Of a DNA stretch of 64,000 nucleotides, positions 8,100 through 16,158 are shown piece by piece. Position 1 is the first letter of the stretch. Every line of letters begins with the position of its first letter. The DNA is from Chryseobacterium culicis. Its GTDB lineage: Bacteria > Bacteroidota > Bacteroidia > Flavobacteriales > Weeksellaceae. Under the pieces are notes generated by a model. That model made no database searches. It was not told the DNA's origin and saw only the letters and a list, made by a program, of their open reading frames with translations. The position numbers were made by a program, and so were the translations under genes. The stretch is taken from the NCBI RefSeq assembly GCF_900108365.1, contig NZ_FNWQ01000001.1, positions 806,001 to 870,000 of the forward strand, in the 5' to 3' direction.

Positions 8100-8629
8100 T
8101 TACGATAAGACAGGAAGATAAAAAAGACTATCAGGAGGTATTTCAGCTCACAGAAGAAGCTTTCAGGGAAATAGAATACAGCGATCATCAGGAACAGTTT
8201 TTGGTTGAAAAACTAAGGGGTTCGGATGCCTTTATCCCGCAGTTATCATTGGTAGCAGAAGATGAGAACGGTACAATTGCAGGACATATTCTTTTCACAA
8301 AAATTGAAATTACCAATGAAAAAGAATCATTTGATTCCCTGGCTTTGGCTCCTGTTTCCGTAAAACCCGAATTTCAGAATCAGGGAATCGGAGCAAAACT
8401 GATTCTTGAGGGACATCATATCGCAAAAGGACTGGGATATGAATCTGTGATATTAATTGGGCATGAAAAATATTATCCGCGCTTTGGTTACAAAAAAACA
8501 AGTAATTTTGGAATTTCTTTTCCATTTGATATTCCTGAAGAAAACGGAATGGCTGTAGAATTGGTAAAAGACGGATTAAAAAATAAAAAAGGAGTGGTGA
8601 AATACCCTCACGAATTTGGAATAGACTAA
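8096..8629 (+). CDS. YhbS-like GNAT N-acetyltransferase
   Basis: 177 residues. The opening MITIRQEDKKDYQEVFQLTEEAF, the strand SLALAPVSVKPEFQNQGIGAKLI with its Q-N-Q-G-I-G acetyl-CoA loop, and HEKYYPRFGYKK are classic features of the YhbS branch. This places it apart from its upstream neighbour, so the pair is not a tandem duplication. The substrate is unknown. It overlaps the preceding GNAT by 4 bp and ends 12 bp before nadE, so the three genes probably share one transcript. Confidence 0.85.
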   Translation: MITIRQEDKKDYQEVFQLTEEAFREIEYSDHQEQFLVEKLRGSDAFIPQLSLVAEDENGTIAGHILFTKIEITNEKESFDSLALAPVSVKPEFQNQGIGAKLILEGHHIAKGLGYESVILIGHEKYYPRFGYKKTSNFGISFPFDIPEENGMAVELVKDGLKNKKGVVKYPHEFGID

Positions 8630-8641
8630 AAAAAATAAACG

Positions 8642-9436
8642 ATGCAGACACAAAAAGTGATAGATCATATCGTAAGCTGGTTAAAAGATTATGCGACAAA
8701 AGCAAGAGTAAACGGTTACGTAATCGGAGTTTCCGGAGGGGTGGATTCCGGAGTAGTTTCCACATTGGCAGCAATGACAGGGCTCAAAACGTTACTCATA
8801 GAAATGCCGATCCGCCAGAAAGCCGATCAGGTAGACCGTGCACAGGATCATATGAATGACCTTAAATCCAGATTTCCTAACGTAGAAACCATGTCAGTAG
8901 ATCTAACCCCTGCTTTTGAGGAACTGTACAAAACCTTTGATGTAAAAGATGACCTGTATCCTAACGAAAAGCTGGCTTTTGCCAACACAAGATCCCGTCT
9001 GAGAATGCTTACCCTGTACTATTACGGACAGCTGAACGGACTTCTGGTTTGCGGAACAGGTAATAAAGTGGAGGATTTCGGGATTGGTTTCTATACAAAA
9101 TACGGAGATGGCGGCGTAGATGTTTCTCCTATTGCAGATCTTTACAAAACAGAAGTGTATGAGCTTGCCCAAGGGCTTAATCTGATCAAAAGCATTCAGG
9201 AAGCAATTCCTACTGACGGTCTTTGGGATGTGGACAGAACAGATGAACAGCAGATTGGAGCTACTTATCCGGAACTGGAAAAAATCCAGAAAGAATACGG
9301 AACCAAAACTGCCGAAGATTATGAAGGGAGAGATAAAGAAGTATTCCTGATCTTTGACAGAATGCATAAAGCAGCAAAACATAAAATGGATCCTATTCCG
9401 GTTTGTGATATTCCGGAAGAATGGAGAAGTAAATAA
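8642..9436 (+). CDS. nadE: NAD(+) synthase (NH3-dependent type)
   Basis: 264 residues, the length of ammonia-dependent NAD synthases with no glutaminase domain. The ATP pyrophosphatase P-loop SGGVDSG sits at 31-37. Further marks are NTRSRLRMLTLYYYG, CGTGNKVEDFGIGFYTKYGDGGVDVSPIADLYKTEV and the C-terminal HKMDPIPVC. It converts nicotinate adenine dinucleotide to NAD+ with ATP and ammonia. It is the last gene of the GNAT-GNAT-nadE run and is close to gldB/gldC, an association remembered from other flavobacteria. Confidence 0.93.
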   Translation: MQTQKVIDHIVSWLKDYATKARVNGYVIGVSGGVDSGVVSTLAAMTGLKTLLIEMPIRQKADQVDRAQDHMNDLKSRFPNVETMSVDLTPAFEELYKTFDVKDDLYPNEKLAFANTRSRLRMLTLYYYGQLNGLLVCGTGNKVEDFGIGFYTKYGDGGVDVSPIADLYKTEVYELAQGLNLIKSIQEAIPTDGLWDVDRTDEQQIGATYPELEKIQKEYGTKTAEDYEGRDKEVFLIFDRMHKAAKHKMDPIPVCDIPEEWRSK

Positions 9437-9457
9437 ATAGCGTGAAAGAACCTGTTT

Positions 9458-9508
9458 AACCCTGTAACGGTTTGTCAGTATTGTATGTTTTCTTATTGTT
9501 ACAAGGTT
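9458..9508. promoter_or_regulatory. 11-bp inverted repeat upstream of the barnase-like gene
   Basis: AACCCTGTAAC (9458-9468) and GTTACAAGGTT (9498-9508) are inverted copies with one G-T wobble, separated by 29 bp, in the 107-bp gap between nadE and the RNase gene. It could be an operator or a weak stem-loop; there is no T-run, so it is not a good terminator. Confidence 0.35.
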
Positions 9509-9543
9509 ATATGGGTAAATTCTTACATTAATACAAAGTTATA

Positions 9544-10062
9544 ATGAACGGTAAAATAAGATCTGTATTTTTTATATGCCTGGGACTTCTTTTCGGCATG
9601 GGGACCATGTATATCTACAAAAACTTTATTGAAAAAAAGAAACATCAGTCAGGTTCTTTAACAACTGAAAACGTGAGCTACGGCAGTACTTCTTCGGATC
9701 AGGGCGCTCATACCGGAAATCTATCGGATCAGGTTTCCATAGATCAGCTTACCGAAGAAAAAACGGTGATAAACTATGTTAAGAAAAATCATCAGCTTCC
9801 GGAATATTATATCACTAAAAATGAAGCAAGAAAGCAGGGCTGGGATCCTTCCAGAGGAAATCTCTGTGAGGTACTTCCCGGAAAAGCTATTGGCGGAGAT
9901 AAATTCGGAAACAGGGAAGGCCGTTTGCCGGATGGAGAAAAATATTTTGAAGCAGATGTAAACTACCATTGCGGCGGAAGAAATGCTGACCGTATTATCT
10001 ATACCCGTAAGGGAGATGTATACCTTACTAAAAACCATTATAAAAGCTTTGAAAAACAGTAA
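9544..10062 (+). CDS. Membrane-anchored barnase-like ribonuclease (N1/T1/barnase family)
   Basis: 172 residues: a hydrophobic anchor at about 7-25, a Ser/Thr/Gln-rich linker to about 70, then a microbial RNase domain of about 100 residues that lines up with barnase throughout. Equivalents of the barnase active site are present: Lys92 in ITKNEA (K27), Glu136 in EADVNY (E73), Arg146 and Arg150 in RNADR (R83, R87) and His165 in TKNHYKSF (H102). It should cleave RNA outside the cytoplasm or while anchored on its outer face. A barstar-like gene lies two genes downstream. Unusual points are the uncleaved-looking anchor and two Cys residues in the domain, absent from barnase. Confidence 0.9.
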   Translation: MNGKIRSVFFICLGLLFGMGTMYIYKNFIEKKKHQSGSLTTENVSYGSTSSDQGAHTGNLSDQVSIDQLTEEKTVINYVKKNHQLPEYYITKNEARKQGWDPSRGNLCEVLPGKAIGGDKFGNREGRLPDGEKYFEADVNYHCGGRNADRIIYTRKGDVYLTKNHYKSFEKQ

Positions 10063-10150
10063 CGTCTAGAAACCGGATTTAATCAATAGTATAAATCCTG
10101 ATTGGAAAGATGTTACAGATGACATTGAAAATAGTATGGATGTTTCCTGA

Positions 10151-10182
10151 GATTGCTTCGTCGCACAGCTCCTCGCAATGAC
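10151..10182. repeat. Short dispersed palindromic element (ATTGC...GCAAT)
   Basis: A 32-bp element with ATTGC at 10152-10156 and GCAAT at 10175-10179, reading GATTGCTTCGTCG then CTCCTCGCAATGAC. I recognise it as a widespread intergenic repeat type in bacterial genomes. It contains the ATG at 10178 that would extend the next gene, which argues against that start. Confidence 0.5.
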
Positions 10183-10204
10183 AAAATGTATAATTTGCAT
10201 TATA

Positions 10205-10846
10205 ATGAGTATAAATCGTAATTTTGAAAATAGTAGATTTCTTTATCTTTTAAGTGTTTTACTTCTGATCTTTTCATGTTCGGAAAAGAAAAATGCCGTA
10301 AAGAAAAAAACGGAAAAACCTTGCGTAACAATACTTATACAGCCATTTAAAGATATTAACGAGGACACGGTAGCCAAAGTAACCGAAGGTATAAAAAAGG
10401 TATACCCGAATGTAAAAGTTCTGGACGCCATAGACTTTCCGGCGAATACTTATTATAAAGAGAGAAACCGCTACAGAGCTGATTCAATCATTAAATTTTT
10501 AAGTAAGGAAACAAAAGAAGGATTTGTTACCATAGGCCTCACTACAAAAGATATCAGTGCTACCAGAGGAAAAATCAAAGATTTCGGAATCATGGGATTA
10601 GGGTATACACCCGGGAAAGCCTGTGTAGCTTCGAACTTCAGGCTGAGCAGAGAAAACCGGGACGAGCAGTTTTTCAAGATAGCCATTCATGAGCTGGGCC
10701 ACACACAGGGGCTGCCACACTGCCCTGAAAAAATGTGCTTTATGAGAGATGCGGAAGGAAAAAATCCTACAAATGAAGAAACCGGTTTCTGCAAAAAATG
10801 CAAAACCTTTTTAATTAATAAAAATTGGAAATTTAGTTCAATATGA
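10205..10846 (+). CDS. Archaemetzincin-like zinc metalloprotease lipoprotein (M54)
   Basis: 213 residues from ATG 10205; the alternative ATG at 10178 lies inside an intergenic repeat. A signal segment (FLYLLSVLLLIFSC) gives a lipidated Cys25. The C-terminal half holds the archaemetzincin zinc motif: HELGHTQGLPHC (His162, Glu163, His166, His172, Cys173), Cys178 and the Met-turn Met180, then a CxxC pair at 196-199. This is close to the published pattern HExxHxxGxxHCx4CxM...CxxC with a slightly shorter spacer. An envelope-anchored aminopeptidase-type role is likely; substrates are unknown. It lies between the RNase and its likely inhibitor and overlaps the latter by 4 bp. Confidence 0.85.
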   Translation: MSINRNFENSRFLYLLSVLLLIFSCSEKKNAVKKKTEKPCVTILIQPFKDINEDTVAKVTEGIKKVYPNVKVLDAIDFPANTYYKERNRYRADSIIKFLSKETKEGFVTIGLTTKDISATRGKIKDFGIMGLGYTPGKACVASNFRLSRENRDEQFFKIAIHELGHTQGLPHCPEKMCFMRDAEGKNPTNEETGFCKKCKTFLINKNWKFSSI

Positions 10847-11151
10847 AGACAGTATATATAGATTTTACAGACATAGGTGACTATGAAGATTTTTACGCCC
10901 AGCTTAGGGAAAAAATTCAGCTTCCTGAGCATTTTGGTGATAATCTTGATGCCCTTTTTGATACCGTCACCGGTGGTCTGGAAATGCCGCTGCATTTAGA
11001 ATTCGTCAACATGACGGTAGATCAGCTTGAGATTTTTGAAGATCTGCTGACCACCCTGGAAGATGCTGAAGAAGAAGTGGAAGAATTTAGCTTTAGCTAT
11101 TATCTGGAGCAATACGAAGATGATGAGGACGATGTAGAATCTGAAGAATAA
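10843..11151 (+). CDS. Barstar-like ribonuclease inhibitor
   Basis: 102 residues. The region KIQLPEHFGDNLDALFDTVTGG aligns with barstar's inhibitory helix: the Asp pair equivalent to D35 and D39 is kept in NLDALFD, Trp38 is Phe and Tyr29/30 are His/Phe. The rest keeps PLHLEFVNM and a predicted C-terminal helix. The last 20 residues form a tail rich in Asp and Glu that barstar lacks. It should bind and block the barnase-like RNase encoded at 9544-10062, protecting the cytosol. Start ATG overlaps the stop of the metalloprotease gene (ATGA). Confidence 0.88.
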   Translation: MKTVYIDFTDIGDYEDFYAQLREKIQLPEHFGDNLDALFDTVTGGLEMPLHLEFVNMTVDQLEIFEDLLTTLEDAEEEVEEFSFSYYLEQYEDDEDDVESEE

Positions 11152-11152
11152 T

Positions 11153-11188
11153 AAAAAAGCTGTTTCGTAAACTGAAACAGCTTTTTTT
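11153..11188. terminator. Bidirectional terminator after the barstar-like gene
   Basis: AAAAAGCTGTTTC / GAAACAGCTTTTTTT forms a perfect stem with a 7-nt loop and runs of T on both strands. It lies just after the barstar-like stop and can end transcripts from both sides. Confidence 0.88.
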
Positions 11189-11269
11189 GTGCTGAAATGT
11201 AAAGCTTTTTTACCAGCACTTTTCGTCTCCTGCACAGAGGAAAAATCTCAATCGCCTTCCCGCTTATCG

Positions 11270-11752
11270 TTACAAAAACGTAGAATCAAAATAAAAAGGA
11301 AGCAGATCTTTCACCGCATGCACTTTTACAACCTCCTCATTCATACTTGAGAAATACAGGTCAATATTTTCATTCTGTTTGGTTTCGTACTCCATTAAGC
11401 TCTGGCGGCAGGCTCCGCAAGGCGGAATTGGCGGATTTTTCTCGTGAAACTCCTTAGGACCGCCAACAACGAAGATTTTTTCTATTTTCAGATCCGGAAA
11501 ATTGGCTGCCACCCAAAAAACAGTTGTTCTTTCTGCACAGAGCCCGGATGGATAAGCTGCATTTTCCTGGTTGTTCCCGGAGTAGATTTCTCCGTTTTCC
11601 AATAACACGGAACACCCTACCAAAAACTGAGAATAAGGCGCATAGGCATTCTCACGAGCCTCCTTGGCTCTTTCAAATAATTGTTTTTCTATATCGCTCA
11701 GCTCACTGCTATTTTTAAAATATTCGTAACTGATCTGTATATCTTTTTTCAT
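11270..11752 (-). CDS. cdd: Cytidine deaminase
   Basis: 160 residues. The zinc site is complete: Cys72-Ala-Glu74 in GLCAERTTVF, where Glu is the proton shuttle, and Cys112/Cys115 in PPCGACRQ. NAYAPYSQFLVG at 36-46 and the GGPKEFHEKNPPIPPCG loop are also typical. It deaminates cytidine and deoxycytidine to uridine and deoxyuridine in pyrimidine salvage. The length is slightly above that of the tetrameric short class (about 130), owing to an N-terminal extension. It is convergent with the barstar-like gene across the terminator at 11153-11188. Confidence 0.93.
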   Translation of the reverse strand: MKKDIQISYEYFKNSSELSDIEKQLFERAKEARENAYAPYSQFLVGCSVLLENGEIYSGNNQENAAYPSGLCAERTTVFWVAANFPDLKIEKIFVVGGPKEFHEKNPPIPPCGACRQSLMEYETKQNENIDLYFSSMNEEVVKVHAVKDLLPFYFDSTFL

Positions 11753-11852
11753 ATATTGTACACTAAAAAAGGGGGGTAAAATTAGTTCTTTTTAATGAAG
11801 TGGACAATATTTTATTCTTCCGGTGAAAAGTTCAATTTTTTAAAACAGTAAA

Positions 11853-12905
11853 ATGTTATACACACCAATAAAATTCAGAAATGTAGAGTTGAAAAACAGA
11901 TGGGTAATGTCACCTATGTGTATGTATTCATGTGAAAACGGAGAAGCTAATGACTTCCATTTTGTGCACTATGGAAGCAGATCGCAGGGCGGTACAGGAT
12001 TATTGATCGTAGAAGCTACCGGAGTAGAGCCTAAAGGAAGAATTACCAATCACTGCATGGGAATCTGGAATGATGAGCAGGCAGAAAAATTACAAAGAAT
12101 AGTAGAATTTGTGCATAAAAACTCAGAAAGTAAAATCGGGATCCAGCTGGCTCATGCAGGAAGAAAAGGTTCAACCTGGAACAACCTGCAGATTTCTCTG
12201 GAAGAAGGCTGGGAAACTGTTGCGCCGAGCCCTATTCCGTATCATCCCACAGAAAGAATTCCACATACACTTACTGCAGATGAGGTAAAAGAGCAGGTGC
12301 AGAATTTTAAAAAAGCAGCAGCAAGAGCTGTAAAAGCAGGCTTTGATGTTATTGAAATTCATGGAGCGCACGGATATCTGATCCATCAGTTTTTATCACC
12401 GCTTTCCAACATCAGAACAGATGAATATGGAGGAAGTTTCGAAAACAGAATCAGATTTCTTCTCGAAATTGTAGATGCTGTTAATGAAGAGCTGAATGAA
12501 AACACAGCGCTTTTTGTAAGAATTTCAGGAACAGAATACGCAGAGAACGGCTGGGATATCGAAAGCAGTGTAGAGCTGGCAAAAATTTTAAAGGAACATG
12601 CTGTAGATCTTGTAGATGTATCCAGCGGCGGAAATATTCATGGAGCAAAAATCCCTGTTTTTGAAGGTTACCAGGTGCCTCTGTCATCACAGGTGAGAAA
12701 TGAAGCTGAAGTGAAAACCGGAGCTGTAGGATTAATTACCAAAGTAGGGCAGGCTGAGGAAATCCTTCAGAAAGGAGATGCAGATCTCATTTTTGTGGCA
12801 AGAGAGATCCTGAGAAATCCTTATATTGCTGTTCAGGGGTCTTTTGAAATGAAAGAAGACTGCTTTTTTCCCCATCAGTATACCAGAGCCAAAATCTCTT
12901 CTTAA
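11853..12905 (+). CDS. NADH:flavin oxidoreductase, Old Yellow Enzyme family (YqjM/NamA-like)
   Basis: 350 residues forming a TIM barrel with FMN. Signatures are the VMSPMCMYSCENG start (YqjM-type Cys near residue 23-26), IGIQLAHAGRKGS, the catalytic HGAHGYLIHQFLSP with two histidines, NIRTDEYGGSFENR and the C-terminal phosphate-binding VGLITKVGQAEEILQKGDADLIFVAREIL region. Members reduce activated C=C bonds using NAD(P)H. The YqjM-like subgroup is supported by the short length and the early Cys. It is followed after 24 bp by the DUF2752 gene. Confidence 0.92.
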   Translation: MLYTPIKFRNVELKNRWVMSPMCMYSCENGEANDFHFVHYGSRSQGGTGLLIVEATGVEPKGRITNHCMGIWNDEQAEKLQRIVEFVHKNSESKIGIQLAHAGRKGSTWNNLQISLEEGWETVAPSPIPYHPTERIPHTLTADEVKEQVQNFKKAAARAVKAGFDVIEIHGAHGYLIHQFLSPLSNIRTDEYGGSFENRIRFLLEIVDAVNEELNENTALFVRISGTEYAENGWDIESSVELAKILKEHAVDLVDVSSGGNIHGAKIPVFEGYQVPLSSQVRNEAEVKTGAVGLITKVGQAEEILQKGDADLIFVAREILRNPYIAVQGSFEMKEDCFFPHQYTRAKISS

Positions 12906-12929
12906 ATAAATCCTTTACAGAACGCAGAA

Positions 12930-13208
12930 ATGGATATTGATGACTTCATGCTTACCTGTCCCAGTAAGAAATATCTGGGAGTAGAATGCCTGGGCTGTGG
13001 TGCTCAGCGGGCTGTCGTACTGGTGTTTGAAGGAAAGTTTTCGGAAGCTTTTCAAATGTATCCTGCCGTCTATACCTTACTGTTATTCTTTTTTACCCTA
13101 GGGCTGAGCTTTATTGATAAAAAAAGAAAATACGGTCGTGTTTTAATGATGATGATCGTCGTTAACCTTATGATTATAGTGCTCGGGTATCTATACAAAC
13201 ATCATTAG
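12930..13208 (+). CDS. DUF2752 small membrane protein
   Basis: 92 residues. The N-terminal LTCPSKKYLGVECLGCGAQRA carries the Cys/Gly pattern that defines DUF2752 (CP...G..C.GCG..R), followed by two hydrophobic helices at about 47-60 and 69-88. The function of the family is not established. It follows the oxidoreductase by 24 bp and may be co-transcribed. The 293 bp after it, up to tssD, contain no gene, only a promoter-like site. Confidence 0.8.
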   Translation: MDIDDFMLTCPSKKYLGVECLGCGAQRAVVLVFEGKFSEAFQMYPAVYTLLLFFFTLGLSFIDKKRKYGRVLMMMIVVNLMIIVLGYLYKHH

Positions 13209-13441
13209 CCCAAGTGGAAGAACTGAAAATGAATGTCTGATTGAGAATAGGACAATAAAATGATGGTTTCTTTTGTTATTCTGTATTTATAAGATTGAAT
13301 AGAAAATTTTTAATAAAAAATAAAATTAATTAGTTTGAAATCCTAAAATTGATTTTTAATTCGGAATTTCTAAAATGTCGTAGAACTACTACAATTTCTG
13401 AAACAGTGCCTCAAAAACTTTTTAAATTAGAACATGAACTC

Positions 13442-13449
13442 TATCTTTG
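13442..13449 (+). promoter_or_regulatory. Candidate -7 element (TAnnTTTG) of tssD
   Basis: TATCTTTG fits the Bacteroidetes -7 consensus TAnnTTTG exactly and lies 52 bp before the tssD start. No clear TTG -33 element is seen at the usual spacing, so the call is tentative. TATAGGAGAA at about 13464-13473 could add a purine-rich leader segment. Confidence 0.4.
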
Positions 13450-13501
13450 TTATATAAATCCTATATAGGAGAACAGTAGTAAATGTTTAAAATGTAAGAA
13501 T

Positions 13502-13906
13502 ATGGCAGGAAATTCAAGAGGAATCTTAAAATTCAATGGAGGTGAAGGACAGAAGTTATTAAAGCTTAATTATAGCGTATCAAGATCAACAGATGTATCT
13601 GGGCGTGTTGCTTCTGATCCGTCAAACGCATTGATCAAAGTAACCATTGAAGCAACAGAAAAATCTGATGTTTTAGAGAGCTTGTTAAACAGCAAATATA
13701 AACCTACCCAAGGAGAAATCCAGTTCAATAAATCTCACGAAGAAGGAACACTGATTTCTTTGAAGTGGGAAAACGGATATGTCATTCAGCACGAAGTAGA
13801 CTTTGATGCAATAGACAGCAACAATATGCTGATCAGCTTCGTAGTAAGTGCGGAAAGCATTACCTATGGAAATTCATTCTATGATGGGCTTTGGCCAATG
13901 AGCTAG
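13502..13906 (+). CDS. tssD: Type VI secretion tube protein, Bacteroidetes type (TssD/Hcp)
   Basis: 134 residues with no signal peptide. The pattern NSRGILKFNGGEGQKLLKLNYSV, DVSGRV, a helix with EKSDVLESLLNSKYKPTQGEI and the strand DAIDSNNMLISFVVSAESI matches the Hcp-like TssD of T6SS subtype iii. It would assemble into the hexameric inner tube and carry or be loaded with effectors. It stands first in the island, has its own promoter-like site and terminator (13925-13959), and so can be expressed at a level independent of vgrG. No other tss structural gene besides vgrG and a PAAR-like gene is in the window. Confidence 0.92.
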   Translation: MAGNSRGILKFNGGEGQKLLKLNYSVSRSTDVSGRVASDPSNALIKVTIEATEKSDVLESLLNSKYKPTQGEIQFNKSHEEGTLISLKWENGYVIQHEVDFDAIDSNNMLISFVVSAESITYGNSFYDGLWPMS

Positions 13907-13924
13907 GTCTTTCATCAGATAAAA

Positions 13925-13959
13925 ATAAAAGACTGTCCCTAATAAGACGGTCTTTTTTT
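13925..13959 (+). terminator. Terminator after tssD
   Basis: AAAAGACTGTC / GACGGTCTTTTTTT forms a 10-bp stem with one T-G pair and a short loop, followed by seven T. It separates tssD from vgrG. Confidence 0.85.
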
Positions 13960-14054
13960 ACCTAACACTATATTATTCAGGATCTTTTGTTTTTATTTTT
14001 AAACTCCCGATCTGTTGAATAATCGTTTAGAAAACTAATCAAATCACTAAAAAT

Positions 14055-15986
14055 ATGTCAAATACACCTGGAAACTCACAATCGACGTCTTTTCGTCCGA
14101 CGCAGAATGCAGATGGTATTTCCGCAAATCATCATACAGGTATCAACCGTCTGGTAAAGCTTTCTATTGTTATAGAAGGTAAAATTATCAAGTATTATAA
14201 GCATTTCAGACTTAAACAAAGTACCAGAAGACATCACGAATTTACATTGACACTGGCCCACGATACCCTGGGAGACAGGCAGACCCATTCTTTGGAAGAA
14301 GCCAATAAATTTCTTGGTAAAAGACTTACAGCCGTTATTTCCTATAAAGATATAGATAACAGCCCGGAAAGAACCTTCGTAGGGGTGATTACCGGGGTAG
14401 GATTCAGTCAGGAGCATATGAGTCTGGGAAATATTGTGCTTACAGGTTACAGCCCTACCATTCTTCTTGACGGAGCACCGCATATTCAGAGCTTTGGAGG
14501 TGCCCAGCCGGTGAATGTAGGAATCATTGCCGAAGAAGTGATCAAGCAGGGAATTGATAAAAGCCGATTTGATGTAAGGGTAGATGCCAATAATTTTTCC
14601 CAGATTATCTACAGCAGCCAGTATGATGAAACCCATTATAACTATCTGGCAAGAATGGCAGAAGCTTACGGTGAACAGTTTTTCTATGATGGCGAAGTGC
14701 TGCACTTTGGAAAGCTCCCCGCTCAGAACAAACCCATTACCCTTACCTACGGAAGCAGTGCCAATGATATAAAAGTTGAATTGAAAGCAGTACATACAAA
14801 GCCCCAATTCTACGGATACAACAGCAATAAAAATGAAAAACTGACTTCCGGTTCCACACCCATAAAGCACGTTGGTGACCTGGCAAAAACAGCCTACAGT
14901 CACAACGAAACCATTTACAAAACACCGGCTTTACAGATTGCCCCCATCAAAGCCACTACCCATCTTGATGTGGAATATTCTCAGAAAAGCGCCTCCGGAA
15001 GTGAAGCCGTGAACGTTTTTTCCGTTTCAGGAAATACAACAGTTCCCTTCCTGCATCCGGGCTGCGTTGCAGATGTACAGATGCGCAAGCCGGATTCTAA
15101 TGAAACGTCCTATTTCACAAGGATCATGATTACAGAAGCAGAACATGAAATAGACACCATAGGGCATTATAAGGGAAGCTTCGTAGGAATAGCAGCAGAC
15201 ACCGGATTTCTTCCAAAGCCTGAATTTACCATTCCGAAGGCTGAACCACAGACCGCAACCGTAATTTCCAATACAGATCCCGAAGGACAGGGAAGAGTAC
15301 AGGTAAGATTTGACTGGCAGACGAATGATACCACCCATTTTATCCGCATGATGAGCCCGGATGCCGGCGGAACAGATCAGATTACTCAAAACCGCGGTTA
15401 TGTAGCCATTCCCGAAGTGGGAGACCAGGTGATGGTCAATTTTGTGCACAGCCACCCTGACAGACCTTTCGTGATGGGAGGAATGTTCCATGGAGGAATT
15501 GCCTTAGGAGGTGGAGTGAATAATCATCTGAAATCTATCCAGACCAGAAGCGGAATCCGAATTTTAATGAATGACGAAGAAGGCAGCGTAACCATCCTGG
15601 ATCCGAGTGGAAATACTTATTACATGGACGGACAGGGAAATATCAGCATGAAAGCCCCTAAAAACTTTACTTTAAATGCTGGTGATAATATCAGTATCAC
15701 TGCAGGAAAAGAAATTTCAATAGGAGCAGGAGCAAGTATTACCAGCACTGCCAACGATAATATTGTTTCCATAGCAGGAAAAGATATGAAACTTACCGCT
15801 TCGGGAGATATTACGGAAACTTCAGATACCAGAACGGAAATGATTGAAAAGGAATTCAAGAGACAGTCTGAAACTTCCAACGAAATAGCAGGTGAAATTT
15901 CCATGTTCAGCGAACTGGAAAATATGACCATGCAGAGTGGAAAGATCGTAGAATTCAACAGTGCTGAAAAATCAAAACTTTTCTGA
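14055..15986 (+). CDS. vgrG: Type VI secretion spike protein VgrG (TssI)
   Basis: 643 residues. The N-terminal part has the gp27-like fold (SIVIEGKIIKYYKHFRL, FVGVITGVGFSQE, YDETHYNYLARMAEAYGEQFFYDGEVLHFGK at about 195-225). The middle has the gp5 OB-fold with TATVISNTDPEGQGRVQVRFDWQTND and GDQVMVNFVHSHPDRPFVMGGMFHGG, and the tail is a beta-helix of repeated GDNISITAGKEISIGAG-like strands from about 510. It forms the trimeric puncturing spike on the Hcp tube. No large C-terminal effector domain is present; the tail ends near residue 643. The next small gene begins one base after the stop. Confidence 0.95.
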   Translation: MSNTPGNSQSTSFRPTQNADGISANHHTGINRLVKLSIVIEGKIIKYYKHFRLKQSTRRHHEFTLTLAHDTLGDRQTHSLEEANKFLGKRLTAVISYKDIDNSPERTFVGVITGVGFSQEHMSLGNIVLTGYSPTILLDGAPHIQSFGGAQPVNVGIIAEEVIKQGIDKSRFDVRVDANNFSQIIYSSQYDETHYNYLARMAEAYGEQFFYDGEVLHFGKLPAQNKPITLTYGSSANDIKVELKAVHTKPQFYGYNSNKNEKLTSGSTPIKHVGDLAKTAYSHNETIYKTPALQIAPIKATTHLDVEYSQKSASGSEAVNVFSVSGNTTVPFLHPGCVADVQMRKPDSNETSYFTRIMITEAEHEIDTIGHYKGSFVGIAADTGFLPKPEFTIPKAEPQTATVISNTDPEGQGRVQVRFDWQTNDTTHFIRMMSPDAGGTDQITQNRGYVAIPEVGDQVMVNFVHSHPDRPFVMGGMFHGGIALGGGVNNHLKSIQTRSGIRILMNDEEGSVTILDPSGNTYYMDGQGNISMKAPKNFTLNAGDNISITAGKEISIGAGASITSTANDNIVSIAGKDMKLTASGDITETSDTRTEMIEKEFKRQSETSNEIAGEISMFSELENMTMQSGKIVEFNSAEKSKLF

Positions 15987-15987
15987 T

Positions 15988-16158
15988 ATGGCCATCATAA
16001 AAACAGCAACCAATCTACGCATAACAGTAAAAGATTCATATCATCTGAGCGTGGGAAAAAAGGTCGAAAAAATAGCAAAGAAAATCAATGTAGAAGCACA
16101 GAAAGGCAATTTGATTTTAGCAAGTAATAAGAAAATAATGTCTCATGGGAATAAATAA
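15988..16158 (+). CDS. Small VgrG-tail-like protein
   Basis: 56 residues from ATG 15988, one base after the vgrG stop; the longer frame from 15961 overlaps vgrG. The sequence SYHLSVGKKVEKIAKKINVEAQKGNLILASNKKIMSHG reads as short alternating beta-strands, like the needle repeats at the end of VgrG and the KIMxHG endings of spike-associated proteins. No exact family recognised. It overlaps the next gene by 14 bp, so vgrG, this gene and the DUF2931 gene are tightly coupled. It may cap the VgrG needle or stabilise a cargo; that is inference. Confidence 0.6.
   Translation: MAIIKTATNLRITVKDSYHLSVGKKVEKIAKKINVEAQKGNLILASNKKIMSHGNK

Noticed and set aside
10178..10204. Longer start for the archaemetzincin gene
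   Set aside because: This ATG lies in a dispersed repeat (GCAATGAC), and the shorter start gives a better lipoprotein signal.
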